This document shows positions 24,735-32,488 of a stretch of 64,000 nt of DNA, piece by piece. Origin of the DNA: Cellulophaga sp. Hel_I_12 (GTDB taxonomy: Bacteria > Bacteroidota > Bacteroidia > Flavobacteriales > Flavobacteriaceae); assembly GCF_000799565.1 (NCBI RefSeq), contig NZ_JUHB01000001.1, forward strand, positions 3,041,501 through 3,105,500, in the 5' to 3' direction. The notes beneath the pieces are model-generated. The model had not been told where the DNA came from and ran no database searches. It saw only the letters and a program-made list of their open reading frames with translations. The position numbers and the translations under genes are program-made. The number at the start of each line of letters is the position of its first letter. The stretch's first letter is position 1.

Positions 24735-24806
24735 CGCTTATTTATTCCGTTTCCTTTTGAGCTGAGATTTTAGCTTCCGTTTGGGTACTGCTCAAATATT
24801 GTTTAA
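24735..24806 (+). repeat. 72-bp duplicated leader, copy 1
   Basis: From cgcttatttattccg to attgtttaa this segment matches 30614-30685 with two substitutions. Each copy lies between an IS110 right boundary and the start of an element gene (DUF932 here). It is outside the IS, so it is a host-element leader, possibly a promoter or untranslated region shared by the two genes. Confidence 0.8.
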
Positions 24807-24822
24807 TCTAAATTCAAAAGCT

Positions 24823-25659
24823 ATGTATTTACAAAATTTGCAACAGGATGAAATCTTTGTTCCATCAGAAATGAAATCCTTAAAGACTCTGACCCAGATG
24901 GAATCCCGACGAGGGCTTGAAAATGTCATCATCTCTAATGGCAAAATCGTCAATGTTGTCTCGAACAGCTATGGCCACATTCCAAATCAACTTTTCTTCA
25001 AGAAAGCTGAAGAAATGTTGACCGATGCACAATTGAACTTCCATAAACGCACCATCAACAAAAATGACAGGTCGTTCATTACTGACTTTATTATCGACGA
25101 CAAAAGCCAGTTTGCCGTCAAGAACGATAAGGACGTGATACTGCCAATGCTTCGATTTAAGAACTCTTATGACGGTAGCGAAAAGACCTCTGGACACTTC
25201 GGGTTTTATAGAGAAGTGTGCTCAAACGGTCTGCACGTTTCACAAGCAGAAATCGAGTTTTCCATAAAACACAGTAAGAACAATACACACCTTATTATGC
25301 CGAGATTGAACAACCTGTTCGATAAGTTTCTGGACAATGAATTCTATACGATAACCAAGAAATTCGATAAGATGAAAGAGTTTAAACTTATCGATACACA
25401 GGAATTTGTAAAAGCAATTCTTGATAAAACGAAACTCTTCAAATATGAATGTAGCGATAAGAATAGCGACCCGTCGAAAAAGTCTCGTGAGGTCATCGAA
25501 ATCTTGAACTATGAAGCCTTGTTACTCAATGAAGAACCTAATCTTTGGCTGGGCTATAATGCGTTTAATTCAGTACTTCATAATGTATTAAAGAAAAGCT
25601 TTGGCCAACAAGAACGATTGGACAAGAAATTGTTTGATGAAATTTATGAAATGGCCTAA
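24823..25659 (+). CDS. DUF932 family (phage/plasmid-related) protein
   Basis: 278 residues starting at ATG 24823 (MYLQNLQQDEIFVPSEM). The TTG 42 bp upstream is in the shared leader and less likely. DUF932 landmarks: the PNQLFFKKAEEML segment, a PMLRFKNSYDGSEK strand, and CSNGLHVSQAEIEFSIKHS. These proteins are frequent on plasmids, phages and conjugative elements; one proposal is a role in DNA or plasmid maintenance, unproven. It is the first gene of the module lying between the two IS110 copies. Confidence 0.82.
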   Translation: MYLQNLQQDEIFVPSEMKSLKTLTQMESRRGLENVIISNGKIVNVVSNSYGHIPNQLFFKKAEEMLTDAQLNFHKRTINKNDRSFITDFIIDDKSQFAVKNDKDVILPMLRFKNSYDGSEKTSGHFGFYREVCSNGLHVSQAEIEFSIKHSKNNTHLIMPRLNNLFDKFLDNEFYTITKKFDKMKEFKLIDTQEFVKAILDKTKLFKYECSDKNSDPSKKSREVIEILNYEALLLNEEPNLWLGYNAFNSVLHNVLKKSFGQQERLDKKLFDEIYEMA

Positions 25660-25708
25660 AGCCAAAAGGTTCATCCAGTACCTTAAACTGGATTTTTTTC
25701 TTTTTCAA

Positions 25709-25794
25709 TAATAGCTCGCTTCAAATATTTACCACTTTATTGACATAGTGGCGATAATTAGTTTTCAAATATTCGCCACTTTTTTGTACTTTTG
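25709..25794 (+). promoter_or_regulatory. promoter and repeated operator of the AbiE pair
   Basis: Two direct copies of TTCAAATATTYRCCACTTT (about 25711-25729 and 25764-25782) flank an inverted half-site AGTGGCGATAAT (25747-25758). The last copy touches TACTTTTG (25787-25794), a fit to the Bacteroidota -7 box TAnnTTTG, 23 bp before the ATG at 25817. AbiEi antitoxins are known to autoregulate by binding inverted repeats in their promoter, so these half-sites are the expected operator. Confidence 0.7.
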
Positions 25795-25816
25795 GCAAAG
25801 TTTTGATATAGATATT

Positions 25817-26584
25817 ATGCCAAAGATTGTAGAAAATAAGCTTATAGAAGCATTTAAAGGACGTAGTTCGTTTGATAGGGACGAACTATTTCAGTTCTAT
25901 TTGGACTTTGAACCGGATTTGAAGGAAAGCACCTTTAGTTGGCGAATTTATGACCTGAAGAAAAAGGACATCATCAAAACTATTGGTCGTGGGTTGTATA
26001 TCATATCCTATAAACCCAAGTATAGACCAGTACTGTCTGATAGCGTTCTAAAAATAGCAAGTAAGACCAATGAACGGTTTAAGGAAATCCAATATGCAAT
26101 ATGGGAAAACCAATGGCTCAATGAATTTACACAGCATCAGGTATCCAATCAAATGATTGTGGTGGAAGTGGAAAAGGAATTCACCGAATCACTATACTAT
26201 TATCTAAATGATTCCTTGAAAATGGATTTTTTCTTAAATCCCGATGACAAGGAAATTGAGTTCTACATTTCTGAGAGTGCTGTCCCCGTGGTCATAAAAC
26301 GTCTCGTTACCAGAGCACCGATAAGTAAATTGAAAGATAAAAAAAATGTAGTTCCAGTCGCCACGCTTGAAAAAATAATGGTGGACTTGTTTGCCGATGA
26401 AAACCTGTACCATTTTTACCAAGGCTCTGAACTCATAAATATTTATGAAAAGATACTTGAGCGATACAGTATTAATTTCACAAAGCTCTTTAGCTATGCG
26501 AAAAGACGAAAGAAAGAACAGGAAATCAAGCAATTTATGAATAACCACATACCAAATATTTTAGAGGACGTAATCAATGATTGA
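25817..26584 (+). CDS. AbiEi-like antitoxin (DUF6577-type)
   Basis: 255 residues from ATG 25817 (MPKIVENKLIEAF); the longer frame upstream crosses the promoter. The N-terminal winged-helix region (STFSWRIYDLKKKDIIKTIGRGLY) matches the AbiEi DNA-binding/antitoxin fold. The C-terminal domain ends in FTKLFSYAKRRKKEQEIKQF. In AbiE systems the antitoxin represses its own promoter and counteracts the nucleotidyltransferase toxin without direct binding (type IV). It overlaps the toxin gene by 8 bp. Confidence 0.8.
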   Translation: MPKIVENKLIEAFKGRSSFDRDELFQFYLDFEPDLKESTFSWRIYDLKKKDIIKTIGRGLYIISYKPKYRPVLSDSVLKIASKTNERFKEIQYAIWENQWLNEFTQHQVSNQMIVVEVEKEFTESLYYYLNDSLKMDFFLNPDDKEIEFYISESAVPVVIKRLVTRAPISKLKDKKNVVPVATLEKIMVDLFADENLYHFYQGSELINIYEKILERYSINFTKLFSYAKRRKKEQEIKQFMNNHIPNILEDVIND

Positions 26585-27680
26585 AAACAAAAGCTTCACA
26601 AAAGAGTGGCTGGATATTTTCCGAGCAAAAAAAGAACACAAAGGCATTAATGTGACCATTTTGGAAAAAATGGTTCACGCATTTTCTTTATTAGAACATC
26701 TAAAAATAGAAGGACTTAATTTTGTCTTTAAAGGCGGCACTTCACTCGTGCTTTTACTTGAAGAAGGCAATCGGTTTTCAATAGATATCGACATCATTTC
26801 AAGTCTAAAACGTGACGCATTGGAAAAAATCCTTGATACAGTTGTTGCCAACTCACATTTTAAAAGCCACACTTTGAATGAACGCAGAAGCTACAAAGAA
26901 GGCGTGCCAAAGGCACATTATACTTTTGAATTTGATTCGGTTTACAACCCAAACGTTCCAGGAACCATTCTGTTGGATATTCTTTTTGACAGCCCGCATT
27001 ATCCAGAGCTCATAGAATCTTCCATTGAAATTCCTTGGCTATCGGTTAATGAGCCTATAATATCAATTACCACACCTTCGGTAAATTCCATCTGTGGCGA
27101 TAAGCTTACTGCTTTTGCACCAGAGACCATTGGTATTCCATATTACAAACAAGACCAGCTTTTTGCAATGGAAATCTGCAAGCAGTTGTTTGATTTAGGT
27201 AAACTATTTGAAAACATTACCGATATAAACATAGTGAAGAAAAGCTTTTCCGCTTTCGCGAAAGCTGAACTATCCTATAGAAGTTCTGATGAAAATTTCA
27301 ACAAAAGAAATCTTACAGAAACAGAGGTACTGTGGGATTCCATAAACACTTGCACTATAATTTCAAAAAGGGAACGAAATTCCACCGCTGAAACAAAAAA
27401 GAAATTTGAAGATTTAAACCGTGGTATTCGCAGTTTTGGTAGTGCATTTCTAATGACGGGACATTTTAGGATAGAAGAAGCAATGGCAGCTTCGGCCAGA
27501 GTTGCTTACTTGAATGCAATCCTATTGCAACCAAAAATTATAGAAATTGAATATTATGAGGGACAAGATATAAGCGAGCTTACTATTGAAAAAGCAGATT
27601 GGGCATACCTGAATAAATTGAAACGCCAGCCGGATAAGTCCATATTTTATTATTGGTATAAGGCGGTGGAAATGTTATAA
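26577..27680 (+). CDS. AbiEii/AbiGii-family nucleotidyltransferase toxin
   Basis: 367 residues, overlapping the antitoxin gene by 8 bp. The nucleotidyltransferase core is FVFKGGTSLVLLLEEGNRFSIDIDI, with GGTSL and the metal-binding DID triad positions (about residues 51-72), followed by TPSVNSICGDKLTAFAPET typical of AbiEii. AbiEii-type toxins transfer nucleotides to tRNA or other substrates and cause abortive infection or plasmid stabilisation. A CGCTTTCGCGAAAGC palindrome lies within the gene at 27251-27265. Confidence 0.88.
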   Translation: MIENKSFTKEWLDIFRAKKEHKGINVTILEKMVHAFSLLEHLKIEGLNFVFKGGTSLVLLLEEGNRFSIDIDIISSLKRDALEKILDTVVANSHFKSHTLNERRSYKEGVPKAHYTFEFDSVYNPNVPGTILLDILFDSPHYPELIESSIEIPWLSVNEPIISITTPSVNSICGDKLTAFAPETIGIPYYKQDQLFAMEICKQLFDLGKLFENITDINIVKKSFSAFAKAELSYRSSDENFNKRNLTETEVLWDSINTCTIISKRERNSTAETKKKFEDLNRGIRSFGSAFLMTGHFRIEEAMAASARVAYLNAILLQPKIIEIEYYEGQDISELTIEKADWAYLNKLKRQPDKSIFYYWYKAVEML

Positions 27681-27682
27681 AT

Positions 27683-28504
27683 ATGAAAAAAAGAAAAAGA
27701 GTTAAAACTAAAATGATTGAATTTAGAAACCCATACCATATTGAACCACCAGGGGCTTTACGTGAGATATTATCACATCCAGCAAATGAAACTGAAGTAA
27801 TTGAACTTGCAGTATTTCAAGAACATCGGTATGCATTCTTCTACTGGAATAAATGGGTACGGAAAAACGAAGGTAATAATCCGCCTTGTCTAATTTCATT
27901 AGATTGGCACCAAGATTTATGCTATCCCTGTGAAACAGAAAGGAAATGGTTAGATAATTTGGATTTAGAAAGTGATGCGGAAGTATCTTTGTTTTCGTGG
28001 GCAAAACTCAATGGTCTTAATGATGGCCATATTTTAAGTGCAGCCTATCTCAATTTGATTGGGGATATTTATGTGCATTGTAGACAAGAGCTTGGTCAGA
28101 ACACTTGGAAAGATGAAGAACTGATTGATACCTATGAAAACAGCCACGCAATCAAAAAATTCAAAACGTATGAAGCCTTACAAGATGCACTATTGAATTC
28201 TTCAGAAACATCTGTATTTTTTGATATTGATTTGGACTTCTTTTCAGTAAAGAATGGCTTAAGTGATGGTTCATTTGAATTTACCTACTTACAGGAAGAA
28301 GAAATACGAAGAATGCTAAACAAGGATAATCCATTAATTAACTGGATTTTTAAACGCATAAAAGGTTTCACAATTGCCACTGAACCAGAACATTGCGGTG
28401 GACTTTTGAGAAGTAATAAGTTTCTTGATTTAATTAGCGAAATCTATTTCAATCCAGAATTGTTTGCACCTAAATGTAATTGGAAATGGAAACCAAAATA
28501 TTGA
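27683..28504 (+). CDS. UPF0489 family protein
   Basis: 273 residues, 2 bp after the toxin stop; an alternative ATG is 30 bp further (MIEFRNPYH). Conserved SLDWHQDL (about residues 72-79) and FFDIDLDFFS (about 181-190) with TEPEHCGG near the end are the signature Asp/His positions of UPF0489, related to arginase/deacetylase folds. No reaction is established. The tight spacing suggests cotranscription with the AbiE pair, although it is not a standard part of it. Confidence 0.75.
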   Translation: MKKRKRVKTKMIEFRNPYHIEPPGALREILSHPANETEVIELAVFQEHRYAFFYWNKWVRKNEGNNPPCLISLDWHQDLCYPCETERKWLDNLDLESDAEVSLFSWAKLNGLNDGHILSAAYLNLIGDIYVHCRQELGQNTWKDEELIDTYENSHAIKKFKTYEALQDALLNSSETSVFFDIDLDFFSVKNGLSDGSFEFTYLQEEEIRRMLNKDNPLINWIFKRIKGFTIATEPEHCGGLLRSNKFLDLISEIYFNPELFAPKCNWKWKPKY

Positions 28505-28530
28505 TGATGAATTGAATCGACATTAATATT

Positions 28531-28703
28531 GCCATTCAGCCCATTCCCCTGCATTCCGCAAAAAGCTTCATTTCGGTAAATACGCTTCATTATAAAGGTC
28601 TTGGACACAACTTCAAATCTTCCGATTTCCATTGCGCTGAACCTGCCATAAAAATGGCAGAATCGCTTCATTCCCAATCTATATCTTTAAAGTCAAGTCC
28701 GCT
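28531..28703. repeat. 173-nt structured intergenic repeat, unit R1
   Basis: First of three related units (R1 28531-28703, R2 28741-28912, R3 31473-31645). It opens with CATTCCCCTGCATT and contains GTCTTGGACACAA and TTTCCATT, ending AAGTCCGC. A hairpin CTGCCAT/ATGGCAG (28643-28660) sits at offset 112. It begins 27 bp after the UPF0489 stop. No coding potential. Confidence 0.8.
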
Positions 28704-28740
28704 TTAAACCCTACTAAATAAGGATAATTTGTTTTCATAA

Positions 28741-28912
28741 TCCAGTAAGCACATTCCCCTGCATTTCGCGAAAAGCTACATTCCGAGAAAAGAGCTTACC
28801 TAAAAAGGTCTTGGACACAATCCCAAATTTTGACTTTCCATTACGTTTACCCGATCCGCTGCGCTGGAACGGGACGCTTCATTCCCTAGCCAAAATCGTG
28901 AATTAAGTCCGC
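28741..28912. repeat. 173-nt structured intergenic repeat, unit R2
   Basis: Second unit, in the same orientation as R1. The hairpin at offset 109 has different bases (CCCG-a-TCC … GGA-a-CGGG, 28850-28873) but still pairs. It contains TTTCGCGAAAAGC (28764-28776) and ends GCCAAAATCGTGAATTAAGTCCGC. It lies directly upstream of IS110 copy 2. Confidence 0.8.
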
Positions 28913-29014
28913 TAAAATTGAGATAAATAATCAATCAATATCTGCGCAAAGGTAAACTCGTAAAATACACCCATCAAAAGACTTCTATATAACTCCTTCT
29001 TAAATATTTGAATA

Positions 29015-30358
29015 TCAAGCTGCTTCTTCGAGTTCCTTTTGTATGTGGGCAACCTTTTTCTGCAAGTTGTCGAGCCTCTTTTGCTGACTGTGCCTTTTCA
29101 TTTTTACTAAAATGGATTCATCGTATTCAACCTGGTGTGTTACCATGGTGTAGACTATGGATGCCAGTTTGTTCCCAGTTGCAATCGCGGCCGCCTTACC
29201 GCCATTTTTAGCCCTTTGGATTCGGTAATAATCACCCAAAGGCCCTTTGCTTTTCCAAAGGCAGCTGCCACATTTCCGGAATATGTGCCCGGCGGTATTC
29301 TTTTTGTTCATCAGGTGGCTGCTAATCAGCTTTCCTCCTGATTGTTTGTTGTTGGGGACAAGGTTCAGCCATGATAGGAACTGTTTCCTTGTAGGCCATT
29401 TACTGAAATCACTTCCCATTTCCCCAAGGATGTTCAGTCCACTCAGGCTATCTATACCGTCTATTTGGGTAATGTCCACACCCAATTGTGTTTTTAGGTA
29501 ACTGTCGACATCAAATTTTGGGGTGTTCTTGTTTTTCGTTTTTTTCTTTTTGTTAACGGGGTCTTTATCCTCGCCGGGAACCTCGATCGTTTCCCTTTTT
29601 TTAAGTGCCTTTTCTATATTTTCATCGCACTGCTGCATTTGTGCGTGCACGAAATGGAAGGAATCGTAGGCCTGTTGAAGTGTAAACAGGTATTCTTCCC
29701 GCCATGTCCCTTCCAGGGATTTCATTATGGTCTCCTTGCTCGCCCTGACGCACCTGTCTCTGAGCTCCGCCAATATTTCCGTGTCTCTTTCCCCGTCAAG
29801 GATTGCGCTAACAATGGACATGCCTGTTTTTCCTGCAAGATCCCTAATTACCTTGTGCAGCTTTATGTTCATCTGTTCCATGGATTTCTGCATGTGCTGG
29901 AGGTAGCGGCTGGCCTGACGGATCAGGTTCTGTCGGTGTCTGGTGTAAGTGCGCAGTTCCCGGGTATAGTTGTCCGGCTGGAAACTGTTCGACAAAAGCC
30001 CACAGCTATGAAGCTTCTGTATCCATTCCGCATCGCTCATGTCCGTTTTCCTGCCACTTACGTTCTTGACATTTCGTGCGTTTACCAGAAATACCTCGAA
30101 ACCGTAGTCTTCCAAAAGGAGGAAAAGATTGAGCCAATAAATGCCCGTTGATTCCATGGCGATAGTTGTAATGCCACATTTTTTAAGCCATCTCGCTATT
30201 TGGTGCAGGTCACAAGTGAAGGCTGTGAAACGCCTTACTCTTTCAGCGTCCCTATCTTCCGGGACTGCCACCCAATGTTCCGTGCTACCGATGTCGATGC
30301 CCGCTGCATTTGGGTTCATCATGGCCATTTCGACCACTTCTTTTTTTGTCTTTTTCAT
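29015..30358 (-). CDS. IS110-family transposase
   Basis: The encoded protein is identical to the transposase at 23135-24478: DEDD residues in AGIDIGS, AMESTG and KTDMSDAEW, and C-terminal NKQSGGK. Intact, with no frameshift, so both copies are potentially active. Identity implies a very recent duplication within this element or conversion between copies. Confidence 0.95.
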   Translation of the reverse strand: MKKTKKEVVEMAMMNPNAAGIDIGSTEHWVAVPEDRDAERVRRFTAFTCDLHQIARWLKKCGITTIAMESTGIYWLNLFLLLEDYGFEVFLVNARNVKNVSGRKTDMSDAEWIQKLHSCGLLSNSFQPDNYTRELRTYTRHRQNLIRQASRYLQHMQKSMEQMNIKLHKVIRDLAGKTGMSIVSAILDGERDTEILAELRDRCVRASKETIMKSLEGTWREEYLFTLQQAYDSFHFVHAQMQQCDENIEKALKKRETIEVPGEDKDPVNKKKKTKNKNTPKFDVDSYLKTQLGVDITQIDGIDSLSGLNILGEMGSDFSKWPTRKQFLSWLNLVPNNKQSGGKLISSHLMNKKNTAGHIFRKCGSCLWKSKGPLGDYYRIQRAKNGGKAAAIATGNKLASIVYTMVTHQVEYDESILVKMKRHSQQKRLDNLQKKVAHIQKELEEAA

Positions 30359-30602
30359 TTCAGAACTGTTTTTAGGTTAAACAAAAGAGCCTCGGGTCCG
30401 CCCATTTTTACGTTCTGTAATCTTCTATAAGGGATTGCTGGGCATCACCAATGAAAAACCTACAACGGGAGGGACCAGACTACGGCAAGGGTTTGAAAAC
30501 ACCAATTTCTTTTAGGTCTTGACTACCCGAAGCCCATATGTAAAGTTATTGAATTTTATGACCCAAATCCTTGTTTTGGAGGTTACTACGGCATAAAGCC
30601 AT
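30359..30602 (-). ncRNA. candidate bridge RNA region of IS110 copy 2
   Basis: Same 244-bp non-coding upstream end as in copy 1 (24479-24722). The placement, upstream of the transposase within the left end, is the IS110-group arrangement. If it is a bridge RNA, both copies would carry the same guides, which agrees with the same flanking word being found at both insertion sites. Confidence 0.55.
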
Positions 30603-30613
30603 CGCACCATCAA

Positions 30614-30685
30614 CGCTTATTTATTCCGTTTCCTTTTGAGCTGTGATTTTAGCTTCCGTTTGGGTAATGCTCAAATATTGTTTAA
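30614..30685 (+). repeat. 72-bp duplicated leader, copy 2
   Basis: Counterpart of 24735-24806 with two substitutions. It runs up to 18 bp before the ATG of the small gene at 30703. Two unrelated genes sharing one leader suggests a common promoter or untranslated regulatory sequence. Confidence 0.8.
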
Positions 30686-30702
30686 CTAAAAAATATAAAA
30701 TT

Positions 30703-30870
30703 ATGAAACAATTATCTGTAAAACCCAGCATTTCATTAAAAGAAGCGGAAGAACATTATCAATTGAGTAGTGAAAATTACACAATTGATAGTGCAGAGAC
30801 TCATTTAGCTTATTACAGAGATAAGCATCAGCTGTACTACCGAACACTTTTAAATCATTATTCAAACTAA
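30703..30870 (+). CDS. small element protein, unknown
   Basis: 55 residues starting MKQLSVKPSISLKEAEEHY. The ATG follows an aaaatataaaatt stretch after the shared leader. The open frame upstream of it lies in that leader. No recognised domain; the composition is polar and probably helical. It is 11 bp upstream of the next gene and likely cotranscribed. Confidence 0.55.
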   Translation: MKQLSVKPSISLKEAEEHYQLSSENYTIDSAETHLAYYRDKHQLYYRTLLNHYSN

Positions 30871-30881
30871 AACCTCACATT

Positions 30882-31433
30882 ATGGAAAATTTTAATTTTG
30901 TACAACTTGATTTTGGATTCGAGTGTGAACCCGAATCTACACAGAAAAAATCATCGAAATCAAACAAAAAGCGAAGTAACGATTTCGTTTTTAATTTTAT
31001 GGATTGTCTCACCAGTCCCATCATTGTCTTTAAATCTGCTTGGAAAGATACAATACCAAGAGACATACTTAAAAACATAAAATTATCACGACTATTATGT
31101 TCAATGCAACAAGAAGAAATGGCATCGCTTACAGAAACTTTAGCATATATGATGCCCAGAACTTATGAAGCACCAATGCCTACCGAATGGGTAAATATTT
31201 ATACTTGGCTAGGTCTTCAGTATGCAATTCAGTTTAAGAATAGTGGCCAATTGAATGCAATGACTGAAATCACACCAAGCAAACTTTCAGAATATGAAAT
31301 GGGACGTTTGAATAGTTTGAGAAGTTGGATTTATGATAAAAGAAGAAAGGCTTTAAAAGATAGATTAAAAATAGCTGAAAAATCAGAAACAAATATATTA
31401 TCTGAAAATCAAAAAGTACTTTTTGAAGAGTGA
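30882..31433 (+). CDS. hypothetical element protein
   Basis: 183 residues. A Lys/Ser-rich stretch (KKSSKSNKKRSNDF, about residues 22-35) is followed by a conserved-looking helical domain (TSPIIVFKSAWKDTIPRDIL, MMPRTYEAPMPTEWVNIYTW). I do not assign it to a named family; it looks like an accessory gene of Bacteroidota conjugative elements. R3 of the 173-nt repeat follows 39 bp after the stop. Confidence 0.7.
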   Translation: MENFNFVQLDFGFECEPESTQKKSSKSNKKRSNDFVFNFMDCLTSPIIVFKSAWKDTIPRDILKNIKLSRLLCSMQQEEMASLTETLAYMMPRTYEAPMPTEWVNIYTWLGLQYAIQFKNSGQLNAMTEITPSKLSEYEMGRLNSLRSWIYDKRRKALKDRLKIAEKSETNILSENQKVLFEE

Positions 31434-31472
31434 GCTAACTATTCACCCTTTTATTTAATACGAGTTTCATAA

Positions 31473-31645
31473 GCCATTCAGCACATTCCCCTGCATTTCG
31501 CGAAAAGCTACATTTCGGGAAAAGAGCTTCACTACAAATATCTTGGACACAATCCCCAATTTCGACTTTCCATTCCGTTAACCCTTCCCGATTCTCTGGG
31601 AAGGAACACTACATTTCCAAGCCAAAATCGTGAATAGCGTCCGCC
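31473..31645. repeat. 173-nt structured intergenic repeat, unit R3
   Basis: Third unit, closest to R2 (shared CACATTCCCCTGCATTTCGC and GCCAAAATCGTGAAT). The hairpin at offset 110 is CCTTCCC-gattctct-GGGAAGG (31583-31604), again different bases but perfect pairing. It follows the stop at 31433 by 39 bp, a placement like that of R1. Confidence 0.8.
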
Positions 31646-31670
31646 AAATCGGAATTCCATTTAATGATTT

Positions 31671-31950
31671 GGTGTCGCTTCCTACATTTTTATACTTCAC
31701 AAAAGCTTTTAGACCTACATCCGCACCCTCGCTGTTATACCCTTTTTTTGCCAGCAAAATACCAACATTTTGAACTTGAACAGACTGCATAAACCGTTGC
31801 GCTGCGCTTCACTTTTTATAAGTCCTTATCAATTCAAAATATTGAAACTGTATCAGCAACAAAAAAAGGTAACAGCGAGGGCGCTATGGGAAGTAAATCT
31901 AAAATAAAACTTATGAAATCTTACAAAAACATACAAAGGGAAGCGACACC
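31671..31950. repeat. large imperfect inverted repeat before the SSB genes
   Basis: Left arm 31671-31751 carries GGTGTCGCTTCC, then CCCTCGCTGTTA and CCTTTTTTTG. The right arm, 31860-31950, carries the same blocks inverted (CAAAAAAAGGTAACAGCGAGGG … GGAAGCGACACC in short form). Read outward-in, both arms encode related residues (KKGxNSEGA … KSYKN/KYKNV), so they look like inverted copies of a degraded repeat element. The 34-637 bp around it contain no other gene. It might also serve as an origin or regulatory structure. Confidence 0.65.
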
Positions 31951-32059
31951 AAAAAAAACAAAAAAGGAAAACGCTCAAGATATAATAAGTAAATCACTTC
32001 AAAAAAATATAAACGCAAACTGTCTGAATGGTTCAGATAGCATTTTAATTAATCTTTAA
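31913..32059 (+). CDS. possible small ORF before ssb
   Basis: 48 codons, ATG to TAA, Lys-rich (MKSYKNIQREATPKKTKKEN…). It ends 10 bp before the first SSB gene and could be a leader peptide, but its 5' half lies in the right arm of the inverted repeat. Coding status is doubtful. Confidence 0.25.
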   Translation: MKSYKNIQREATPKKTKKENAQDIISKSLQKNINANCLNGSDSILINL

Positions 32060-32069
32060 ATATTTTATT

Positions 32070-32414
32070 ATGAGTACTTTAAAAAATCACGTACAGTTAA
32101 TCGGAAACGTTGGACAAGAGCCAACAATCACGAACCTTGAAAGCGGAAAAAAAGTAGCCCGTTTTTCAATCGCAACAAACGAGTATTACAAGGATGCCAA
32201 AGGCGAAAAGCAAACCGAAACTAATTGGCATACCGTTGTAGCTTGGGGCAAGACTGCCGAAATTATTGAAAAATATGTAGGTAAAGGAAAGGAAGTAGGT
32301 GTTACAGGGAAATTGAAATCTCGAAGCTACGATGACAAAGAAGGTGTCAAAAGATATGTAACCGAAATTGAAGCAAATGAAATCCTTTTACTTGGAAGTA
32401 AAAATGACAAGTAA
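32070..32414 (+). CDS. ssb: single-stranded DNA-binding protein, copy 1
   Basis: 114 residues: the OB-fold of SSB (HVQLIGNVGQEPTITNLESG, NWHTVVAWGKTAEIIEKYVGKG) without the long acidic C-terminal tail of chromosomal SSB. Element-encoded SSBs coat single-stranded DNA during conjugative transfer and replication. It is followed by a terminator and a second SSB. Confidence 0.93.
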   Translation: MSTLKNHVQLIGNVGQEPTITNLESGKKVARFSIATNEYYKDAKGEKQTETNWHTVVAWGKTAEIIEKYVGKGKEVGVTGKLKSRSYDDKEGVKRYVTEIEANEILLLGSKNDK

Positions 32415-32428
32415 TTCTTAAAAATTAA

Positions 32429-32462
32429 AGAGGGCGTTCCTCTCGAAAGTTGCGCCCTTTTT
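32429..32462 (+). terminator. terminator after the first ssb
   Basis: GC-rich stem AGGGCG (32431-32436) / CGCCCT (32453-32458) followed by ttttt, 14 bp past the ssb stop. Confidence 0.75.
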
Positions 32463-32488
32463 CATTAAAAATCTTTAAAATTTTTATT

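Larger units (their letters stand above)
28971..30602 (-). mobile_element. IS110-family insertion sequence, copy 2
   Basis: Matches copy 1 along its whole length by line-by-line comparison, at an offset of exactly 5880 bp and in the same orientation. The 16 bp before it (TAAACTCGTAAAATAC, 28953-28968) equal those before copy 1, with two differing bases between this word and the shared IS (ac here, tt there). The two copies can recombine and delete or circularise the 4.2-kb DUF932-AbiE-UPF0489 module. Confidence 0.88.

Noticed and set aside
31578..31790. Minus-strand 70-codon frame across R3 and the left arm of the inverted repeat
   Set aside because: It spans two repeats. Its KKG…NSEGA residues match the other arm and point to a degraded repeat element rather than a gene.
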